A DNA stretch of 64,000 nucleotides from Planctomycetota bacterium (GTDB lineage Bacteria; Planctomycetota; UBA1135): assembly GCA_008501825.1 (NCBI GenBank), contig QQUA01000012.1, positions 62,001 through 126,000 of the forward strand, given 5' to 3'. The notes under the pieces were generated by a model. It was not told the DNA's origin. It did no database searches and was given only the letters and a program-made list of their open reading frames with translations. Positions 36,631 through 45,233 of the stretch are shown in pieces (within the stretch, counting starts at the first letter, position 1; every line of letters starts with the position of its first letter). The translations under genes and the position numbers were made by a program.

Positions 36631-37776
36631 TTATCGGTCCAGGGCGAGGTCGATTTCCCGGATCACTTCAGGATCCGATTCGGTTTTTCGAGCCGATTGC
36701 AATGGGGTCATGGAGCCCAATTCCGCCAAAGCCCAAGCGGCATGGCAGCGGACCAGGGGTTCGGCGTGGTGTAGGGCTTTGCGCAAGGCCCCTTCCCCGC
36801 ACTGCAGGTTGCCAAGGACGATGCAAGCATTGCGGAGAAAGCCGGCCCAGCCTGGTCGCTGCATGGGGCTACCTCGGAATAACCGGCGGAAATCCGCCTT
36901 GGAAAGGCTGAGGACTTCCTCAAGCGTTAGATGAAGGGCGGCATGTTGCCCCCAAAGTTGGCTTTGATCCTCGGATTTGGAGCCGAAGGGACAAACCTCC
37001 AGGCATAGATCGCAGCCGAAAACCCAATCGCCAAAAGCCCGGCGATGCTCCCTCGGGATGCTGCCCCGGTGTTCGATACTTAGGTAAGAGAGGCAGCGGC
37101 GGGCGTCCAAGAGATAAGGCTGGGGGAAGGCGCCGGTCGGACAGATCTCCAAGCAGGCATCACAAGTTCCACAATCAACGGACGTTGCGCTTGCCCTCCA
37201 AGTTTGCCAGCGGGCATCGACCAAGACTTCACCCAAGAGCTGCCAGGGCCCCAAGCGGGGATGGATCAGCAAAGTGTTCTTGCCGCGAAAGCCCAAGCCT
37301 CCGGAAACGGCCCATTCGCGCTCCAAGATCGGGCCGGCATCGGTGACGGCGCGGAATTGGGTCACCAAGCCTCCGGCTCGCATCCGCTTGCCGAGCCGCT
37401 GTAAACGTTTGCCTAGTAGGTTGTGATAGTCCCTGCCGGCGGCGTAGCGGGCCACCCGGCCGCCATTTCGGAAACTGACGGAGCCTCGGGCATAGGGCAG
37501 GGCAAAGAGCAATATGGTGCCCGCCCAAGGCTTCCAGGCCTTTGGGTCGACCAGAGCCTCTTTCGCCCGGTCGAGGTAATCCATGCCGCCGGCATAGCCC
37601 CGATCCAACCACTCCGTCAAACGTCTTTGGGTCTCGGGCTTTAAGGCTTCGGCGGGAAGTCCTGCCCGGAGTTCCAGTCCCACTTCCGCCGCCATAGCCT
37701 GCACTGCGTCAGGCAGGGGGGGCCGAGTTCCATCCCCAATTTCGGGGAAAGGGGCCTCCGGGTCGATTTCGGGCAT
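36631..37776 (-). CDS. queG: Epoxyqueuosine reductase
   Basis: 381 residues. The DUF1730 N-terminal cobalamin-binding region (LLFALPYARGSVSF, GRVARYAAGRDYHNLLGKRL) leads to two [4Fe-4S] motifs (CGTCDACLEICPTGAF and CDLCLEVCPFG) and a C-terminal HEAT-like helical region. QueG performs the last step of queuosine synthesis in tRNA, reducing epoxyqueuosine using cobalamin. Length and order agree with the family. Divergent from the sigma factor gene. Confidence 0.92.
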   Translation of the reverse strand: MPEIDPEAPFPEIGDGTRPPLPDAVQAMAAEVGLELRAGLPAEALKPETQRRLTEWLDRGYAGGMDYLDRAKEALVDPKAWKPWAGTILLFALPYARGSVSFRNGGRVARYAAGRDYHNLLGKRLQRLGKRMRAGGLVTQFRAVTDAGPILEREWAVSGGLGFRGKNTLLIHPRLGPWQLLGEVLVDARWQTWRASATSVDCGTCDACLEICPTGAFPQPYLLDARRCLSYLSIEHRGSIPREHRRAFGDWVFGCDLCLEVCPFGSKSEDQSQLWGQHAALHLTLEEVLSLSKADFRRLFRGSPMQRPGWAGFLRNACIVLGNLQCGEGALRKALHHAEPLVRCHAAWALAELGSMTPLQSARKTESDPEVIREIDLALDR

Positions 37777-37879
37777 TATGAATCCCTTTCGCGGGAGTGA
37801 ACAGGTCCTAGAGCCTTTATCACAAAGCCGGGTTTGTCCGGTATCCTTAAGGCCCCGGCGCCTTCTAGTTTGGACGATG

Positions 37880-37904
37880 GAAATTCGTCCAGGTAACGAA
37901 TTTC
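37880..37904. promoter_or_regulatory. Perfect 9-bp inverted repeat upstream of the sigma factor gene
   Basis: GAAATTCGT, 7-nt spacer, ACGAATTTC, centred about 70 bp before the sigma-factor ATG and about 115 bp before the queG start. A dyad of this kind in a divergent promoter region is a plausible operator. Confidence 0.5.
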
Positions 37905-37959
37905 AACCATGATTTTTCGTTAACCGCCTACTGGAACGCGATTAGGATGAAATGCTCCC

Positions 37960-38904
37960 ATGTCCGTCACCCTACTCAAGTCGGATAACCTCGACAGCTT
38001 CGCCGAAAGGCTTGAAGCTTTCGCCGAGCGGTATGCCGTGGAGTTCACTGAGGAGAGTGGCAGCGACAGATTGTTGAAACACGCCCGCCGCTTTCGGGAA
38101 GCCCCCACCCATTCGGAAAGGGACGCGGTTTCTACCGCTTTGATGGAGGCTTACAAAGCTTCCGGTTCCAAAGAAGCCTTCGCGCTTCTCTACGAATTGA
38201 ATCATGAGGACTTCCTTAAGCTCATCTACCATCATCTAAGGCGAGCTTTCTACAACGTCGACGCTGCTGACATCCTGCAGGAAGTTTTCTTCAACGTTTA
38301 CCGCTATCCCTTCAAGTTCAAGCCGGAGCGCGCCACCGCTTTCCGCAATTGGACCCATTCCATCATCCGCAACACGGTGCTGAAGCACAGTCGCCGTGCC
38401 CAGCGGGATCACGTCCTTTCGATCGGAGCTCGCGATCGAAACGATGAAGATTCGCTGATCCTGGAACCGGCGGATGAACGCGCTTCCTCTCCCCTGGACA
38501 CCACGGCGGAAAGAGAAGCGGCGGAATGTCTAAGCCAGGCTTGGATGTTGTATTTGCACGTTTACCTTGGAGCATACCGGTGCTTGACCCCACGGGAGAA
38601 GCGAGTGCTTTACCTGGTGGAAGTCGAAGGCCTTCCGTATCGGGAAGCTGCCAAGAAGGTGGAAGTGCGAGTGGAAAACCTGAAAATGATGGTTTTCCGG
38701 GCTCGGCGAAAAATTCACAGCATCATGAAACGCAAGTTCCAAACTTGCCAAAGTGCCAGTGATCGCCGGGATTTAGATCGTGCTCAAGAGTTGGAAGAAG
38801 GCACTGAAGACCTGCTTCTCGGCAAAGGCCGGGGTTTATCTGGATCGGGAATGACCGATAAGGGCTCTGCAAGCTCCCGTTCCCTCGTAGAGGGAGAAGG
38901 ATAA
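37960..38904 (+). CDS. ECF-type sigma-70 factor
   Basis: 314 residues, longer than typical ECF factors because of a 75-residue N-terminal and a ~55-residue C-terminal extension. Region 2 spans about 85-130 (DILQEVFFNVYRYPF, core-binding and -10 recognition) and region 4 about 205-250 (LTPREKRVLYLVEVEGLPYREAAKKV, helix-turn-helix). It is followed directly, ATAAATG, by a zinc-finger anti-sigma gene. The C-terminal tail may mediate control by that partner. The dyad upstream could allow autoregulation. Confidence 0.85.
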   Translation: MSVTLLKSDNLDSFAERLEAFAERYAVEFTEESGSDRLLKHARRFREAPTHSERDAVSTALMEAYKASGSKEAFALLYELNHEDFLKLIYHHLRRAFYNVDAADILQEVFFNVYRYPFKFKPERATAFRNWTHSIIRNTVLKHSRRAQRDHVLSIGARDRNDEDSLILEPADERASSPLDTTAEREAAECLSQAWMLYLHVYLGAYRCLTPREKRVLYLVEVEGLPYREAAKKVEVRVENLKMMVFRARRKIHSIMKRKFQTCQSASDRRDLDRAQELEEGTEDLLLGKGRGLSGSGMTDKGSASSRSLVEGEG

Positions 38905-39918
38905 ATGTTTGAGCACTCCGATTTTCTCGATGCCATCCGCAACGTGCGGTCGTCTTCACGATTGCTTTGTTCCGGATTCCAGCGGGATTTAAGCGCTCTG
39001 TTGGACGGCGAATTAGCCGATAAACACGCGCAGCGGGCCTTGGCCCACTTGGAGAGCTGTCATCATTGCGCCGAGTTTTTCCAGGCCATTCGCTTGCAGG
39101 CTTTGGCGCATAAAGATTTAGCTGTTCCTGGAAGTTTGGCTCGCCGCCTGCGCCGGATGCGGGGCGAAGATCTCTTCGAGGGCATGACCGACTCGGAAAT
39201 CCTGCGGCGCCTGGCTGCAGCTTTCTATCAACTTGGAAAAGCTTATGTTCTTTTGGCTACTGATGGAGAGTATTTGCTCCACGTTGCCGAAGAACCCGTG
39301 GAAATCGACCACTTCGAAAAGACGGAAGTGGCCGAAGCTGCAGAAGCCGCCCGGGAAAGTGGAGTTTATCGGGTCTCCGTCGAAGACCTGAAGGAAAACG
39401 CCCACACCCATCTAATTCGTGGCCGGAAGTTGTTGGATGAAGCCTTGAGTTTGAAGCCGCGCTTTGCCGAGGCCAGACTCTACCTGGGTTTTGTTTGCCA
39501 GGTGCAAGGCGATCACCAACAAGCCGCCGAGGCATATCGTGAGGTGTTTTTGCGTACTGACCGCTTGCGCAATCGTGCTCACGCCGCCATTCAACTCGGC
39601 CTGATTTACGCCGGCCAAAACGACCACCGCCGAGCTTTGCGCATGTTTCGGTGGGTGGTCGCCAGCGGGCTCGTGGCACGTTGCCCCGAGTTCGCCTTCG
39701 TCCTGCATAACATCCTTGTAGAGCATGTAAATCTTGGGAATGCAAGAGCTGCGGGAGAAATGCTCCGCCGGCTGCGCGCCGATTACCCCGAATTGTGGGA
39801 ATCGGTCTGCCAGTGGATGCACCGCTCCCCGGATTTTCTTTCTCGAGTGCAGGGTGACGCCGATTGTCGCCGCGAATTCGAAGCGGTGGAACCGGCATTT
39901 TTCGCGGCATCCGCATGA
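38905..39918 (+). CDS. Zinc-finger anti-sigma factor with TPR-like repeats, soluble
   Basis: 337 residues. An N-terminal anti-sigma ZAS domain has H48-x3-C52-x2-C55, and C22 sits in a preceding helix. The rest is helical with TPR-like repeats (LLDEALSLKPRFAEARLYLGFVC at about 175-200, then HAAIQLGLIYAGQNDHRRAL). No membrane helix is present, unlike most ECF anti-sigmas, so signal input is probably cytoplasmic via the TPRs. Starts immediately after the sigma gene, implying co-expression. Confidence 0.8.
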   Translation: MFEHSDFLDAIRNVRSSSRLLCSGFQRDLSALLDGELADKHAQRALAHLESCHHCAEFFQAIRLQALAHKDLAVPGSLARRLRRMRGEDLFEGMTDSEILRRLAAAFYQLGKAYVLLATDGEYLLHVAEEPVEIDHFEKTEVAEAAEAARESGVYRVSVEDLKENAHTHLIRGRKLLDEALSLKPRFAEARLYLGFVCQVQGDHQQAAEAYREVFLRTDRLRNRAHAAIQLGLIYAGQNDHRRALRMFRWVVASGLVARCPEFAFVLHNILVEHVNLGNARAAGEMLRRLRADYPELWESVCQWMHRSPDFLSRVQGDADCRREFEAVEPAFFAASA

Positions 39919-39937
39919 TTCATAGTGCATGATTCAT
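39913..39937 (+). repeat. Direct repeat of 11 bp overlapping the anti-sigma stop codon
   Basis: GCATGATTCAT occurs twice, 14 bp start to start, across and just after the anti-sigma TGA. A third related ATGATCC follows. It may be a regulatory site or tandem duplication scar. Confidence 0.4.
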
Positions 39938-39977
39938 TCGGAATGATCCGTTCTGGATGGAACGATCGAGGTTAGTG

Positions 39978-40628
39978 ATGTTGCGCGCCTTAAACCCTGC
40001 CCCCTGGACACGAGCCAGCCTCGCGGCTGTTGGGCTCGGGATGAGCCTTTGGGTGGGATCAGTGGTTTTCGCCGGGGATAATCTCGGCAAAACCGATCGC
40101 GGGGACGACCCCTTGGTGGGAAGTCTTCCGTGCATGGTGGATCCCCAACTCATGGATAAATTCCATGATGCCTTTGGTTTACCCGGCCTTCCTTCCGAGG
40201 ACATTCTCGATCAGCGACCCACCCTGGGTCTTACCGGACTTCCGGGCCTGTCAGGCCTTTCCGGTTTAGAAGGAATTCCTAAGGGACAAGTCGATTGGTT
40301 TGAAGATTGGAACGTGGTCGGTCTGGTGCAAGAAGGTCAAGCTTACCTTGACCGAGGCGCCGCTTTGACCGGAGACATAACGCTTTGGCAATGGTTGCCC
40401 GACGGCTATTTGGGTGGAGATCTCACCATCCAAGGGACCATGGGCAAATCTCATTTCCCGATTCTGGCCAATGCCCAGCCGCTTAACTTGGCGGACTTGG
40501 CGGCCCTTCCGGAAGGAAGTCAAAGCTTGTTTACTTTCAAGCCCGGACCCGGAAACGGAGCCTTGGGCAGTCTGGCCGTGGAAGTCATGGTGACGTCTTC
40601 CTCGGTCCTGGTGACTTTCTTGCCCTGA
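39978..40628 (+). CDS. Exported hypothetical protein with Gly-Leu-Pro-rich stretch
   Basis: The ATG at 39978 is preceded by GAGG with 6-nt spacing and gives 216 residues with a signal peptide (AAVGLGMSLWVGSVVFA). Residues around 75-110 are a low-complexity GLPGLSGLSGLEGIP stretch, and the rest is probably beta-rich. No family was recognised. Its TGA stop overlaps the apparent CTG start of pdxA. Confidence 0.6.
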   Translation: MLRALNPAPWTRASLAAVGLGMSLWVGSVVFAGDNLGKTDRGDDPLVGSLPCMVDPQLMDKFHDAFGLPGLPSEDILDQRPTLGLTGLPGLSGLSGLEGIPKGQVDWFEDWNVVGLVQEGQAYLDRGAALTGDITLWQWLPDGYLGGDLTIQGTMGKSHFPILANAQPLNLADLAALPEGSQSLFTFKPGPGNGALGSLAVEVMVTSSSVLVTFLP

Positions 40629-41680
40629 CCCAAGAACTTCCCAGAGTCGTCGTTCCCCAAGGGGATCTCGGCGGCATCGGACCTGAAATCGCGCTGGCTG
40701 TCTTCGGGCGGCCAGCGACTCGCCGTTTATGCCGGCCGCTTTTGATCGGGCACCGGCAGCGATTGCAGGCATTAGCCGGCGCCATGGCTCTTGATTTGGA
40801 GCTGCGACCGGTGGCCGATGCGGCGGAAGGATTCGCTCTCGAACCCGACCGGGGCTTGGCGATTTTGGAGCTGGAGAGCCCGATACCGACCGAGCCACCG
40901 GGGCAACCTCAAGCTTCTTTTGGCTTTGCCGCGGTTGAAGGCGTTTTGAGGGCGGGAAGCTTGTGTTTGGAAGGCGGTGCCGACTGCATGGTGACTCCTC
41001 CGATTCACAAGGAAAGCATGCACCTGGCCGGTTACCCCTATGAAGGACAAACCCAGATCCTCGGGGAGTTATGCCGATCCCGTCGTTACGGCATGTTGGC
41101 TTGCGCCGGCAAACTGAAAGTTCTGCCGGCCACCCGGCACATGGCTTTGCGACAAGTTTTGCAACAGTTGGACGTCCAAGGACTGGCTAAGCAAATTCGC
41201 ATTGCCCACGAAGGCGCTCGCCAGGTGCTGGGATTAACGAATCCGCGAATCGTTCTTTCGGCCTTGAATCCCCACGCCGGAGAAGCCGGCGCTTTTGGCG
41301 ATGAGGAAGAAAAAATCTTGCAGCCGGCAATGGAAATGGCCGCCGACCAATGGGGATTTGAAACCAGCGGGCCGGCGGTTCCCGACGTAGTTTTTCGGCA
41401 AGGAGCCGAAGGTCGTTGGGACGTCGTCATTGCCCTTTATCACGATCAAGCTTTCCTGCCTTTGAAAATGCTGGATTGGAAGAGCGGCTATACCGTGTTC
41501 GTCGGTGGGCCGATTCTTCGAGTGAGTCCAACCCATGGGGCGGCTTACGACATCGCCGGACGTGGCTTGGCCGACGCTCGGCCACTGGAAAACGCCTTGC
41601 ACCAAGGGCTGGAACTCAGCCGCCATTGCGCCTGGCTTCAAAGGCCGGATCCAGAAACGGCGGGGACCTCTCCCGCTTAG
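40625..41680 (+). CDS. pdxA: 4-hydroxythreonine-4-phosphate dehydrogenase, apparent CTG start
   Basis: 351 residues when read from CTG 40625, which overlaps the upstream stop as CTGA. The N-terminal PdxA motif RVVVPQGDLGGIGPEIAL (compare RVVITPGEPAGIGPDL in E. coli) lies before the first conventional start codon in frame (TTG 40742), and no ATG, GTG or TTG precedes it. Later motifs agree with the family: TPPIHKESMHLAGYPYEGQT, LNPHAGEAGAFGDEE and IALYHDQAFLPLKML (metal-binding His/Asp). The enzyme acts in the DXP-dependent PLP pathway with PdxJ, which is also in this window. Confidence 0.85.
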   Translation: MTQELPRVVVPQGDLGGIGPEIALAVFGRPATRRLCRPLLIGHRQRLQALAGAMALDLELRPVADAAEGFALEPDRGLAILELESPIPTEPPGQPQASFGFAAVEGVLRAGSLCLEGGADCMVTPPIHKESMHLAGYPYEGQTQILGELCRSRRYGMLACAGKLKVLPATRHMALRQVLQQLDVQGLAKQIRIAHEGARQVLGLTNPRIVLSALNPHAGEAGAFGDEEEKILQPAMEMAADQWGFETSGPAVPDVVFRQGAEGRWDVVIALYHDQAFLPLKMLDWKSGYTVFVGGPILRVSPTHGAAYDIAGRGLADARPLENALHQGLELSRHCAWLQRPDPETAGTSPA

Positions 41681-41697
41681 CAGCAGAGAAAGGTCCC
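41663..41697. terminator. Terminator-like hairpin between pdxA and glnA
   Basis: GGGACC-TCTC (41663-41672) pairs with GAGA-aa-GGTCCC (41686-41697) and spans the pdxA stop codon. It lies between convergent pdxA and glnA. No clear U-tract. Confidence 0.35.
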
Positions 41698-41736
41698 GGG
41701 TGGAGTGGTTGGCCGCTTCCCGGCCTAGGTCAGGCT

Positions 41737-43080
41737 TTAGAAAGCCGTCAGGTATTGATCCAACTCCCAAGGATGGACGTGGCCGATGTACTGCTGCCAC
41801 TCTTTGCGTTTGGTCGCAATGAAGGCTTGGAAAATGTGCGGCCCAATGGCTTCTTTCATGACCGAGTCTTTTTCCAGAACGTCCACCGCTTCGCCCAAAT
41901 TGGCCGGCAAACTGCGAATCTTCAGGCGGCTTCTTTCCCGGGCGCTCATGGTGTACACGTTGCCGGAAACCGCCGGCGGCGGATCCAATTTTCGCTTGAT
42001 GCCATCCAAACCGGCGGCCAGCATGGCGGCGAAAGCGAGATAGGGGTTGCAAGACGGATCGGGCATGCGCATTTCGCATCGTGTACCGATGCCGCGCCGG
42101 GCAGGCACCCGAATCAACGGAGAACGGTTGCGCATCGACCAAGCCAAGTGGGTGGGAGCTTCGTAGCCCGGAACCAAACGCTTGAAGCTATTCACCAGCG
42201 GGTTGGTGATGGCGACGATGGCGCGGGCATGTTCCAGTAGGCCGCCGATGTACCAGCGCATGGTTTGCGAGATGCCGTCGTCTTCCGCTTCCGGATCGTA
42301 GAAAGCGTTGGTCTCGTCGTGGAACAGCGATTGATGCACGTGCATTCCCGAACCGTTTTGTTTGAAAATCGGTTTGGGCATGAAGGTGGCGTGCAAACCC
42401 ATGTCCCGAGCCACCCGGCGAACGACGAACCGGAAGGTGGCTAGGTTGTCGGCGGTCTTCACCGCCGGGCCGTATTTGAAATCGATTTCGTGCTGGCCCG
42501 GAGCGACCTCATGGTGGGCGGCTTCGATTTCAAAGCCCAAGGCTTCCAAAGCCAAAACGATTTCACGCCGGCAATCTTCGCCCAAGTCCAGAGGAGCTAG
42601 GTCAAAGTAACCTGCGGAATCGTGAGTTTCGGTGGTGGCGCCGCCGTCGGCGGTGCGCCGGAACAGGAAGAACTCCGCTTCCGGACCGGCCATCAATTCG
42701 AAACCCATGGATTTGGCATCGGCACAAACCCGCTTCAAGGTTTGCCGCGGGCAACCCTCGAAGGGAGTGCCATCGGGATTGTGGATATCGCAGATCAGGT
42801 GAGCGACCGGATTGTCGGTTTGCTCCCGTTGACCGACGTGGCTCCACGGATCGATTTGGAGGGAATCCAAATCGGGCTTGAGGAGCATGTCGGACTCCTC
42901 GATCCGGGTGAATCCTTCGATGGAGGAGCCATCGAACAGGATTTCCCCATCCAGGGCCTTCTCGAACTGGCTGGAGGGAACCTCCACGTTCTTGTTGTGG
43001 CCGGTGATGTCGGTGAACTGCAGCCTCAAAAACCGGACGTTGGCGTCTCGGAGGCGCTCGCGGATCTCCTCGCGGTCCAT
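41737..43080 (-). CDS. glnA: Type I glutamine synthetase
   Basis: The ATG at 43080 gives 447 residues. The class I glutamine synthetase motifs are present: FDGSSIEGF, AGPEAEFFLF, HHEVAPGQHEIDF (metal-binding His/Glu), NGSGMHVHQSLF, and an LVPGYEAPTHLAWSMRNRSP nucleotide/glutamate-binding region. The length fits the short GSI-alpha form (about 445 residues), which is usually controlled by feedback and not adenylylation. The TTG-started extension to 43155 lacks family support. Confidence 0.92.
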   Translation of the reverse strand: MDREEIRERLRDANVRFLRLQFTDITGHNKNVEVPSSQFEKALDGEILFDGSSIEGFTRIEESDMLLKPDLDSLQIDPWSHVGQREQTDNPVAHLICDIHNPDGTPFEGCPRQTLKRVCADAKSMGFELMAGPEAEFFLFRRTADGGATTETHDSAGYFDLAPLDLGEDCRREIVLALEALGFEIEAAHHEVAPGQHEIDFKYGPAVKTADNLATFRFVVRRVARDMGLHATFMPKPIFKQNGSGMHVHQSLFHDETNAFYDPEAEDDGISQTMRWYIGGLLEHARAIVAITNPLVNSFKRLVPGYEAPTHLAWSMRNRSPLIRVPARRGIGTRCEMRMPDPSCNPYLAFAAMLAAGLDGIKRKLDPPPAVSGNVYTMSARERSRLKIRSLPANLGEAVDVLEKDSVMKEAIGPHIFQAFIATKRKEWQQYIGHVHPWELDQYLTAF

Positions 43081-43261
43081 GGTGAGCTCGGGGTTGAGGG
43101 GCGAGAAGGTCTCGCCCGGATCCGGAAAGCCTAGGAGGCCATAAGTCGCTGTCAATGAAAAAATGCGTTTTTTGCAAATTTAGGTCGTCAATTGCCGTTG
43201 ATTCACGCCGATGGTTCAGTTGGTGACTGTGGAATATTGCAAATGATGCAGGAAAGTGGGG

Positions 43262-45016
43262 TCAGTCCTGCTTGCGAAGCTTCTCCCGATCGACCCACTT
43301 CACGCTCCCCGGTGCAAAGGTCAGCTTCTCCGGCGGAATCGAGTCGCCAGCGTGGTCGGCATAGCCCAATTCCTTCAGGGCCGGGTCCAATTCAGGGGCT
43401 CCGCTGTTCAGACTGGGCGCCGGGATCTCCTTCCGGATCAACCAACCGGAACTCTGCATGCGGTCGTTGTATTCCCTCAATTCCGGAGCGGTGGCGGCCA
43501 AATTGGTGGTTTCGCCCGGGTCCTGGCCCAGATCGAACAGCCAATAGCGTCCGCTTTTGTCGCCAAAGGGGTCGGTTTGAATGAATTTCCAACCCGGTTC
43601 CCGCCAAGAACGAAGAGCTCCGGCCATGCCCGACCGGGGGCTGCCCGGCGACTCGGTTTCGGAAAAGGCGGGGCGATCCCCGCCGGCCTTGCTTGGGTCC
43701 AGCAGCATCGGCAGCAAGCTTTCCCCGTCCAGGGGTAGGGCTTCCGCCGGCCACTCCAACTCAGCCAAATCCAACAGGGTGGGGGCGACGTCGATCAAAC
43801 GAACTTGCTGATCGAAGCTGCCTGAAACCAGCGGCTGATTCGCCTGTGCCATGCCCGGGCTCCAGGAAAACTGCAACGGGACTTTGAGCAACTCGTCGTA
43901 CAAGCTGTGGCCGTGACCTAAATCGCCGTGCTCCAGGAATTCCTCGCCGTGGTCGGCCACGATCACGACAAACACGTCGTCTCGCTCCCGGTGGAGTTTC
44001 TCGACGAAGCGGCCGACCCGATCGTCCAAATAGGCGACCTCTTCGAGATAGGCCAAACGCATATGCTCGACGTCTTCTTCGCTGAATTCCAAATCACCCA
44101 GGCGGAACTGGCCCTCGGTGGCGCCGTCCAAGTGGGCGTCACTTTGAGTGTGATCGAAAGTGCCGTCATAAGGTGCGATCGGGTCATAAGGGTAGTGGGC
44201 GTCATTGAAGTGCAAATACAAGAAAAATGGATCGCTTTGGTCGGCCAGCCAACCTTCCGCCACTTCCAAGACTTGATCGGCGTCGTAGGTGGTTTCCTCC
44301 ACGAATTTGAAGAATCCTTGATGAAAACCGTAAGCTGGTTTGATGTTTGGATTGGTGGATACAGCCGCCGTTTTATAGCCGGCGGCGGCAAAGGCTTCGG
44401 CCAGGGTGCGCTGCTCGCCCTCCAGGGTGTCGTACCAGCGGAATCGGGGGCGACCGATGGCCAGGTGACGGCTGGGATTCAAGCCGGTCAGCAAACTTCC
44501 GACCGAAGGTTTGGTCCAGGAAGCTTGGGAAATGGCTTGTCGATAACTGGCTCCTTGCGCCGCCAATTGGTCCATTCTCGGCGTGGCCGGGAGGGGATTT
44601 CCTCCCCATCCCATGGCGTCCAAGCGAACGGTATCCAAAAGAATGAAAACGACGCTGGGCTTGCCGGCGGCATCCGGGCGGACCATCGGCGCCACGATTT
44701 GAGGCAAGAGGGCCACCACCAGGGCTAGGGCGGCGACCAACGGGTGACCGACCCGCTCGACCACCCAAACCAGTGGATGGAGAGGCCGGAGCCGGCTTTT
44801 CTTGGCGAAGAAATAGACCGCCACCACCACCGCGGCGGCGACTCCCGCTTGAATCAACCGCCGGCGGCCGGGATCTTCCGCCCAGACCAACCAGAAAAGT
44901 TGACCGTCACCATAATCCCCCCAGCGTCCGGCAAGAAATTGGCTGAAAGCGCGATAGGCGCCGACCAATCCGGAGGCGGAAGCTAAAGCGAAGACGAGGA
45001 ACAGCAAGCCGCGCAT
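43262..45016 (-). CDS. Membrane-anchored sulfatase-fold hydrolase, Thr at the nucleophile position
   Basis: 584 residues with N-terminal membrane helices (2-24, 50-72 and around 90-108). The alkaline phosphatase/sulfatase fold has metal-binding FILLDTVRLDAMG, VVIVADHGEEFLEHGDLGHGH, and SWTKPSVGSLLTG where sulfatases carry Cys-x-Pro-Ser. Here Thr takes the place of Cys/Ser, so formylglycine cannot form; Thr nucleophiles occur in phosphoethanolamine and phosphoglycerol transferases. It may transfer or hydrolyse phosphate-linked groups outside the membrane. Upstream of glnA on the same strand, with a 181-nt gap containing no gene. Confidence 0.8.
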   Translation of the reverse strand: MRGLLFLVFALASASGLVGAYRAFSQFLAGRWGDYGDGQLFWLVWAEDPGRRRLIQAGVAAAVVVAVYFFAKKSRLRPLHPLVWVVERVGHPLVAALALVVALLPQIVAPMVRPDAAGKPSVVFILLDTVRLDAMGWGGNPLPATPRMDQLAAQGASYRQAISQASWTKPSVGSLLTGLNPSRHLAIGRPRFRWYDTLEGEQRTLAEAFAAAGYKTAAVSTNPNIKPAYGFHQGFFKFVEETTYDADQVLEVAEGWLADQSDPFFLYLHFNDAHYPYDPIAPYDGTFDHTQSDAHLDGATEGQFRLGDLEFSEEDVEHMRLAYLEEVAYLDDRVGRFVEKLHRERDDVFVVIVADHGEEFLEHGDLGHGHSLYDELLKVPLQFSWSPGMAQANQPLVSGSFDQQVRLIDVAPTLLDLAELEWPAEALPLDGESLLPMLLDPSKAGGDRPAFSETESPGSPRSGMAGALRSWREPGWKFIQTDPFGDKSGRYWLFDLGQDPGETTNLAATAPELREYNDRMQSSGWLIRKEIPAPSLNSGAPELDPALKELGYADHAGDSIPPEKLTFAPGSVKWVDREKLRKQD

Positions 45017-45218
45017 GAGCCTGGGAGTATAGCTTGTGCCCTCGCCGGAACCGCCTTAGTCTTAAAGGGTCCCCATCCCCGAGTTTCCGGCTAGGGTGCT
45101 GGACGTACCGAGCTTTGAGGCCCATTGTCGGCCCCCCATTTTGAGGCGGCTTGGTCGTTTGCCGGCGAATCGAAGAAGGCATCCCAAGCGCGAATTTGGT
45201 TTGAACAAAACCTCCCCC

Positions 45219-45225
45219 AAGGAGG
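45219..45225 (+). promoter_or_regulatory. Shine-Dalgarno site that decides a TTG start
   Basis: AAGGAGG, 8 nt before TTG 45234. It is one of the few full consensus ribosome-binding sites in the window and overrides the upstream in-frame GTG 45096. Confidence 0.7.
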
Positions 45226-45233
45226 AAAGATCC

